From Alistipes sp. (GTDB lineage Bacteria; Bacteroidota; Bacteroidia; Bacteroidales; Rikenellaceae), in contig JAFZEX010000012.1 of the NCBI GenBank assembly GCA_017560425.1, positions 1 through 38,249 on the forward strand: a stretch of DNA of 38,249 nt, written 5' to 3'. How positions within the stretch are numbered: position 1 is the first letter of the stretch; every line of letters begins with the position of its first letter. The position numbers and the translations under genes are program-made. The notes beneath the pieces were generated by a model. It was not told where the DNA came from and ran no database searches. It was given only the letters and a program-made list of their open reading frames with translations. This document shows positions 34,370-38,249 of the stretch, piece after piece.

Positions 34370-35656
34370 ATGAAAAAGATTTTTTCGCTACTATCACTCA
34401 CGCTCGTGCTTCTCGCATCGTGCGAGAGTACGCACGATGATGGCGTAACACGATTTACAATCCTCTCGGAGGGACTCATGGAGTTCGACTTTAGAGCGGG
34501 TCAGGGCGTTGTGCGCTACGAAATCAAGAACCCTATGCCAGATGTATCGCTTGTAGTTACTGCCGATGGTGCAACCTGGATCTACGACATCAAGACCGAC
34601 GAGGGCAAGGCTTTGTTTAGCATCGAGCGCAATAGTGGTGAAGAGGAGCGTTATGCAATCCTCACCTTCACCTATGGCGAGTTTGTTGAGCAGGTGGCTG
34701 TATGTCAGACACCACGTCCTGAGGGTGCCTTCGACTACGACGTTACTGCAACCATGTTTGGTGGCGAGTATCTCAGCCTACAGACAGCCGACGACTACAA
34801 CTACTATGTTCAGGTGGGCACAGGCGAGATTGACTACATGAACGGCACACCAAATGCCACTTACTACTACTTCGACATCTTCTCTAAGTTCCGTGGTGGC
34901 ATGGATCCTATCCTCCCTAACGGTACCTACACTTTGGATACCAGCAATAAGTTCAAGCCAGGCTCATTCTCAGCACAGGGCAGCATGGCGCACATCAACA
35001 ACGAGTATGGCGAGCACGCCGTGGAGTTCAAGATGTCGATGGGTACTGTTACTGTTACCGACAACAAGTTCGAGGCTACGGTACACATGACCGACGGCAC
35101 TATCCACCACATCGTATTCGAGGGTACGCTCTATGTGCCTTTCGCTGTGTCGTATCCAACCCCCGACATCGCAACAACCCTCACTGAGGATCTTATCTTC
35201 AACCACACAGGCAGCACCATGCGTCTATTCTACTATGGCGACTACTACGAGTGTGGCTACGACTATTGGCGTGTGGCGCTCATGCAGACCATGAACCCTA
35301 TCAACGGCGACTACTTCATGATCGACATCATCACAGATGCTAAGGGCGAGGGTGCTGACCCTGAGAACGTGTTGGGCACATATGCTGCTTGCTCCGACTT
35401 CGACATCAAGCCTAACTCATTCCTTATCGGCGTTATGGAGGGTGCATCGTACATCAACTCATGGCGTCTTGTTGTCGAGGACGACTACATCGTAAATGGT
35501 AATGGCCGTGTGCCTTTGACAACAGGTAGCGTAAAGATCGAGAAGGACGGCGGAAGCTTCGTTGTAACTATCGACTCTATGGACGACGGCAACAACAAGG
35601 TGCAGGGTACGTTCAGCTGTGGTGGCTATGAGCTTTACGACAGATCGAATAGGTAA
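34370..35656 (+). CDS. BACON-like domain lipoprotein
   Basis: 428 aa. The signal peptide ends LVLLASC (Cys18). Residues about 35-118 follow the BACON pattern: a strand-rich segment with GATWIYDIKTDEGKALFSI and the closing AILTFTYGEFVEQVAVCQ. BACON modules are common in Bacteroidales surface lipoproteins and often bind carbohydrate or mucin; that function is inferred. The rest (about 125-428) is two similar-looking beta-rich repeats (NGTYTLDTSNKFKPGSF around 190 and VLGTYAACSDFDIKPNSF around 335), so an internal duplication is likely. Single gene with its own promoter and a conventional terminator. Confidence 0.72.
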   Translation: MKKIFSLLSLTLVLLASCESTHDDGVTRFTILSEGLMEFDFRAGQGVVRYEIKNPMPDVSLVVTADGATWIYDIKTDEGKALFSIERNSGEEERYAILTFTYGEFVEQVAVCQTPRPEGAFDYDVTATMFGGEYLSLQTADDYNYYVQVGTGEIDYMNGTPNATYYYFDIFSKFRGGMDPILPNGTYTLDTSNKFKPGSFSAQGSMAHINNEYGEHAVEFKMSMGTVTVTDNKFEATVHMTDGTIHHIVFEGTLYVPFAVSYPTPDIATTLTEDLIFNHTGSTMRLFYYGDYYECGYDYWRVALMQTMNPINGDYFMIDIITDAKGEGADPENVLGTYAACSDFDIKPNSFLIGVMEGASYINSWRLVVEDDYIVNGNGRVPLTTGSVKIEKDGGSFVVTIDSMDDGNNKVQGTFSCGGYELYDRSNR

Positions 35657-35679
35657 TCTACCCAATACATATATATGAT

Positions 35680-35710
35680 AAGCCCCGAGGAAACACCTCG
35701 GGGCTTGTTG
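35680..35710. terminator. Bidirectional terminator between convergent genes
   Basis: AAGCCCCGAGG pairs perfectly with CCTCGGGGCTT around AAACA. It separates the BACON-like gene from the plug-only gene; the T run is short. Confidence 0.7.
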
Positions 35711-35717
35711 TGTCTAT

Positions 35718-36395
35718 TTATCGCTCTCGTTGTAGTGCATCTTGTGCCGTCATCGTGGTGATTAGCACCACGCCATTAGCACCCCTAAAGCCATACATGT
35801 TCGAGCCCTTGATAATCTCCACCGACTTAACATCGTAGAGGTTTACTATGTCGGGGTTTATCTCGTTGCCATCGACCAATATAAGCACCTTCGACGAGCC
35901 ATTTATCGAGTTCTGCGTGAGTAGGCACAGCTCGCCATTTATGTAGCGCAAGCCGGGGTAGCACATCTGTATCGCCTCAACAAGGCTCTTTGCGCCTGTG
36001 GCACGTAGCCTATCGCCCGATATTCCCGACGAGTAGTCCACGCTCTCACGGCGCTTGACATATCCATAGCCGTAGTGCATCAGCTCCTCCGACTCCTCGG
36101 CATGGTAGCTCTCCGACTCCCCCGACCACACAATGTCGATGCTGCGACGACCATCGACCTTGACGGTGAGCGTCGTGCGCTTGTATACTATGCGTAGCAC
36201 ATCGTGAGGCTCGATGTCGGTAAGGCCAAACCTGCCCTTGCCGTCCGACACGGTCTGCTTATCACGATTCTCGACATATATTCGGGCACGTATTCCCTTG
36301 CCCTCGGGCGTTGTTATGCGCCCGTTGAAGGGCTCTTGTGCCGAGGCGGTGATGGTGCTAAGTAGCACAAATATTGCAATTACTACTCCTCTCAT
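35718..36395 (-). CDS. Secreted carboxypeptidase-regulatory-like plus TonB plug-domain protein without barrel
   Basis: 225 aa from the ATG at 36395, where a clean signal peptide (MRGVVIAIFVLLSTITASA) begins; the upstream ATG at 36434 would precede the probable -7 box (TATCTTTA, 36424-36431 minus). Residues about 22-95 resemble a CarboxypepD_reg-like domain. Residues about 125-215 look like a TonB-receptor plug (GAKSLVEAIQMCYPGLRY, VLILVDGNEI, VKSVEIIKGSNMYGFRGANG, VVLITT). A full receptor would continue with a 22-strand barrel; here the protein ends. It could be an accessory plug protein or an evolved remnant. It is convergent with the BACON-like gene. Confidence 0.75.
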   Translation of the reverse strand: MRGVVIAIFVLLSTITASAQEPFNGRITTPEGKGIRARIYVENRDKQTVSDGKGRFGLTDIEPHDVLRIVYKRTTLTVKVDGRRSIDIVWSGESESYHAEESEELMHYGYGYVKRRESVDYSSGISGDRLRATGAKSLVEAIQMCYPGLRYINGELCLLTQNSINGSSKVLILVDGNEINPDIVNLYDVKSVEIIKGSNMYGFRGANGVVLITTMTAQDALQRER

Positions 36396-36468
36396 TCTCT
36401 GCCATGTTTTGGGTTTCGTGAAGTAAAGATACAAATTTTTGTTTAATATGGCGAATAGTGTGGCTAAA

Positions 36469-36501
36469 TTTGTTATTTCTTAAAAATATTTATTATCTTT
36501 G
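36469..36501 (+). promoter_or_regulatory. Promoter of the PPi-phosphofructokinase gene
   Basis: TTTG (36469-36472), a 21-bp spacer and TATCTTTG (36494-36501) make a good Bacteroidota promoter, with a leader of about 37 nt. Confidence 0.7.
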
Positions 36502-36544
36502 TCGAAAGAACCAAATAATTATTAATATATAAAATCAAACAGTT

Positions 36545-37777
36545 ATGAAAGAGGCTATTGCAATTCTTACTGGTGGTGGTCCTGCTCCTGGTATGAACAC
36601 CGTAGTTGGCTCTGTTGCCAAGACTTTCCTTGCAAAGGGTTATCGTGTTATCGGCTTGCACTATGGCTATTCGGGTCTTTTCAACCCAAATCCACGCTTC
36701 GAGGATCTCGACATGTTCCGTGTTGATTACATCTTCAACCAGGGTGGTTCGTACCTCACCATGAGCCGCTTCAAGCCTACCGACGAGGACTTCGAGAAGA
36801 ACTTCAACCTCGACTTCTTCAAAGAGAACAATATCAAGTTGTTGGTAACCGTAGGTGGCGACGACACAGCTTCAACAGCTAACCGCATCGCTAAGTTCTT
36901 GGAGGCTAAGCAGTATCCTATCGCTAATATCCATGTTCCTAAGACTATCGACAACGACCTTCCATTGCCTGCGGGTATGCCTACATTCGGCTACCAGTCA
37001 GCAAAGAACGCTGGCTCGGTGATTGGTCGTGCCGTATACAACGATGCTCGTACATCGGCTAACTGGTTTGTTGTTGCTGCCATGGGTCGCTCAGCAGGTC
37101 ACCTCGCCTTCGGTATCGCATCGGCATGCCACTATCCTATGATCATCATTCCTGAGATGTTCAACAAGACAAAGATTACTATCGACAAGATCGTAAACCT
37201 TATCATCTCGTCTATCGTTAAGCGTAAGCTCATGAACATGGACTATGGTGTAGCTATGGTATCTGAGGGTGTGTTCCACGCTTTGGATCAGGAGGAGATC
37301 CTCAAGTCGGGCATTAACTTCTCATACGACGACCACGGCCACCCAGAGCTCGGTAAGGTGTCTAAGGCTGAGATGTTCAACACCTTGCTTGAGAAGCGCT
37401 GCAAGGCTCTCGGCATCAAGGTTAAGTCACGCCCAGTAGAGATCGGCTACGAGGTACGTTGCCAGACTCCATGTGCCTTCGACCTTGTTTACTGCTCACA
37501 GCTCGGTATGGGCGTTTACAAGCTCTTCTCTGAGGGTAAGACAGGTTGTATGGTCTACATCAGCCAGGAGGGTTACGTATCACCTCTCTACCTCAAGGAC
37601 CTTCAGGATCCTGAGACAGGCAAGATTCCACCACGCCTTGTTGATATCAACGCCGACAAGATTCACCAGGTTATCGACAACCTAATGCACTATATCACTC
37701 CAGCCGACTACGAGGCTGCGAAGGCGTATATTGCAAATCCTGAGGAGTTTGATTTCCGTAAGATCCTCAACTGGTAA
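36545..37777 (+). CDS. pfp: Pyrophosphate-dependent 6-phosphofructokinase
   Basis: 410 aa. It phosphorylates fructose 6-phosphate to fructose 1,6-bisphosphate in glycolysis. GGGPAPG (residues 10-16) is the phosphoryl-donor loop. GGDD at 104-107 (Asp where ATP enzymes have Gly) and PKTIDND at 132-138 (Lys after Pro) are the two markers of PPi-using enzymes, so I call it PPi-dependent and reversible. MGRSAGHLA (about 181-189) is the substrate-binding stretch. Single gene; its TAA is the start of element copy 10. Donor specificity is inferred from these residues only. Confidence 0.88.
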   Translation: MKEAIAILTGGGPAPGMNTVVGSVAKTFLAKGYRVIGLHYGYSGLFNPNPRFEDLDMFRVDYIFNQGGSYLTMSRFKPTDEDFEKNFNLDFFKENNIKLLVTVGGDDTASTANRIAKFLEAKQYPIANIHVPKTIDNDLPLPAGMPTFGYQSAKNAGSVIGRAVYNDARTSANWFVVAAMGRSAGHLAFGIASACHYPMIIIPEMFNKTKITIDKIVNLIISSIVKRKLMNMDYGVAMVSEGVFHALDQEEILKSGINFSYDDHGHPELGKVSKAEMFNTLLEKRCKALGIKVKSRPVEIGYEVRCQTPCAFDLVYCSQLGMGVYKLFSEGKTGCMVYISQEGYVSPLYLKDLQDPETGKIPPRLVDINADKIHQVIDNLMHYITPADYEAAKAYIANPEEFDFRKILNW

Positions 37778-37905
37778 TTTGTTGTGATAAGGGGTCATTC
37801 TCGGCCCATCTCAAACGCAAGACCCCTCGGGCTGTACTTTAGAGTACTATCCCGAGGGGATCTTCATTTGAGATAGACCAAGCCTAACCCCTTCTAACAA
37901 CAAAT
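37777..37905 (+). repeat. Stop-anchored GTAC-cap cruciform element, copy 10 (type II)
   Basis: It starts in the pfp stop. Main stem AAGACCCCTCGGG with CCCGAGGGGATCTT (one extra A on the right arm), cap GTAC-TTTAGA-GTAC; outer arms as in copy 4, with CATCTCAAAC facing ATTTGAGATAG. It ends CTTCTAACAACAAAT and joins copy 11 directly. Confidence 0.92.
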
Positions 37906-38033
37906 ATTTCTTGTGATAAGGGGTCATCTTTGACCTATCCCAAAAAGTTGAGCACCCGAGGCTGTACTACTTGTACTATCCTGGGGCGGTCCCTTTTCCG
38001 ATGCACCACATCTCACGGCTTCTGACAACAAAT
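37906..38033 (+). repeat. Chimeric cruciform element, copy 11
   Basis: The left half, through the cap and first stem bases, is the same as copy 2 (type II). The right half (from about 37989, ending CGATGCACCACATCTCACGGCTTCTGACAACAAAT, quoted in part) is that of type I. As a result the main stem (GAGCACCCGAGG against CTGGGGCGGTCCC) and the outer arms (AAGGGGTC against CGGCTT) no longer pair well. It appears to be a recombinant of two copies. Confidence 0.85.
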
Positions 38034-38034
38034 T

Positions 38035-38159
38035 ATTTCTCGTGATAGCGGCGCATCAGCGACGCTTCAATCAAAAGTCCGAATGAGCAGTACGTCGAGT
38101 ACAGCCCATTCGGACTTTTTTCATGTCAGCGCCACTGCTACACCACTCTGACGAGAAAT
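38035..38159 (+). repeat. GTAC-cap cruciform element, copy 12 (type III, diverged)
   Basis: It starts ATTTCTCGTGATAGCGG and ends CTCTGACGAGAAAT. Main stem AGTCCGAATGAGC/GCCCATTCGGACT with cap GTAC-GTCGA-GTAC, then six T. Termini have changed on both sides together (TTTCTCGT with ACGAGAAA; AGCGGCGC with GCGCCACT region), which keeps the outer pairing. Confidence 0.85.
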
Positions 38160-38249
38160 CTGTGCGCTGATTGAGGTGGTTGATTAGTGAATTTAGAGAA
38201 TTTAATGAGATTAGGGAACTTAAGGATATTAGTGATACTCCTCCCTAAA
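38160..38249. repeat. Period-9 array, block 7 (cut by window end)
   Basis: After the boundary TGTGCGCTGATTGAGGTGG, 9-mers such as GAATTTAGA, GAATTTAAT and GAGATTAGG follow, and the pyrimidine arm (CTCCTCCCTAAA) has just begun at the end of the window. Confidence 0.65.

Noticed and set aside
200-38159. Integron-type attC sites (imperfect palindromes after each ORF)
   Set aside because: The ends are GTTG... at the left and ...CAAC at the right, the inverse of attC (YAAC...GTTR). Genes are housekeeping genes on both strands with their own promoters, and there is no integrase.
33765-38159. CRISPR-like array after nifJ or pfp
   Set aside because: Units are ~128 bp, joined without spacers, and each is itself a large palindrome; no cas genes are present.

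Overview
The window looks like a chromosomal segment of a Bacteroidales bacterium (phylum Bacteroidota). The evidence is the many TTTG-N19-21-TAnnTTTG promoters, short AT-rich leaders without strong Shine-Dalgarno sites, several lipoproteins with Bacteroidales-type signal peptides, a BACON-like domain, two DUF5723-type outer-membrane proteins, a complete Na+-NQR operon, a NifJ-type pyruvate:ferredoxin oxidoreductase and a PPi-type phosphofructokinase. I cannot fix the genus; Rikenellaceae or a relative is a guess.

Layout. 326-4130 (minus): apparent three-gene envelope operon of a bile-acid/sodium-symporter-family transporter, a PlsC-like acyltransferase and an Omp85-type barrel. 4402-5571: DUF819 membrane protein. 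5689-6480: tRNA-Ser(GCU) with tandem remnants of its 3' end and terminator. 6603-7133 (minus) TrmH-family methyltransferase, divergent from glnS (7319-9046). 9593-14869: large lipoprotein plus two paralogous DUF5723 proteins. 15004-15255: candidate structured ncRNA. 15339-17807: AT-richer lipoprotein/barrel operon. 17923-20173 (minus): tatD-like, tcdA and 2-hydroxyacid dehydrogenase operon. 20370-26125: nqrABCDEF. 26662-29520: large lipoprotein. 30247-33765: nifJ. 34370-35656: BACON-like lipoprotein. 35718-36395 (minus): plug-only TonB-receptor-like protein. 36545-37777: PPi-dependent phosphofructokinase.

The core metabolism fits a gut-type anaerobe. PPi-PFK runs glycolysis cheaply, NifJ oxidises pyruvate to acetyl-CoA with reduced ferredoxin, and NQR turns NADH oxidation into a sodium gradient that Na+-coupled carriers such as the BASS protein could use.

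The most unusual content is intergenic. Twelve copies (eleven near full length, one remnant) of a ~125-130 bp cruciform-forming element lie in the window. The first copy of each set begins at or within a few bases of the stop codon of the gene upstream, always in the same orientation relative to that gene (usual junction TAATTTGTTGTGATAAG), and the element repeats head-to-tail up to three times. Stems differ between copies with compensating changes, while a GTAC-N5/6-GTAC cap is invariant. Most element sets are followed by purine-rich then pyrimidine-rich arrays with a 9-nt period. Transcription units end either with these elements or with an ordinary intrinsic terminator, never both. I regard this composite 3'-end system as the best candidate for something undescribed.
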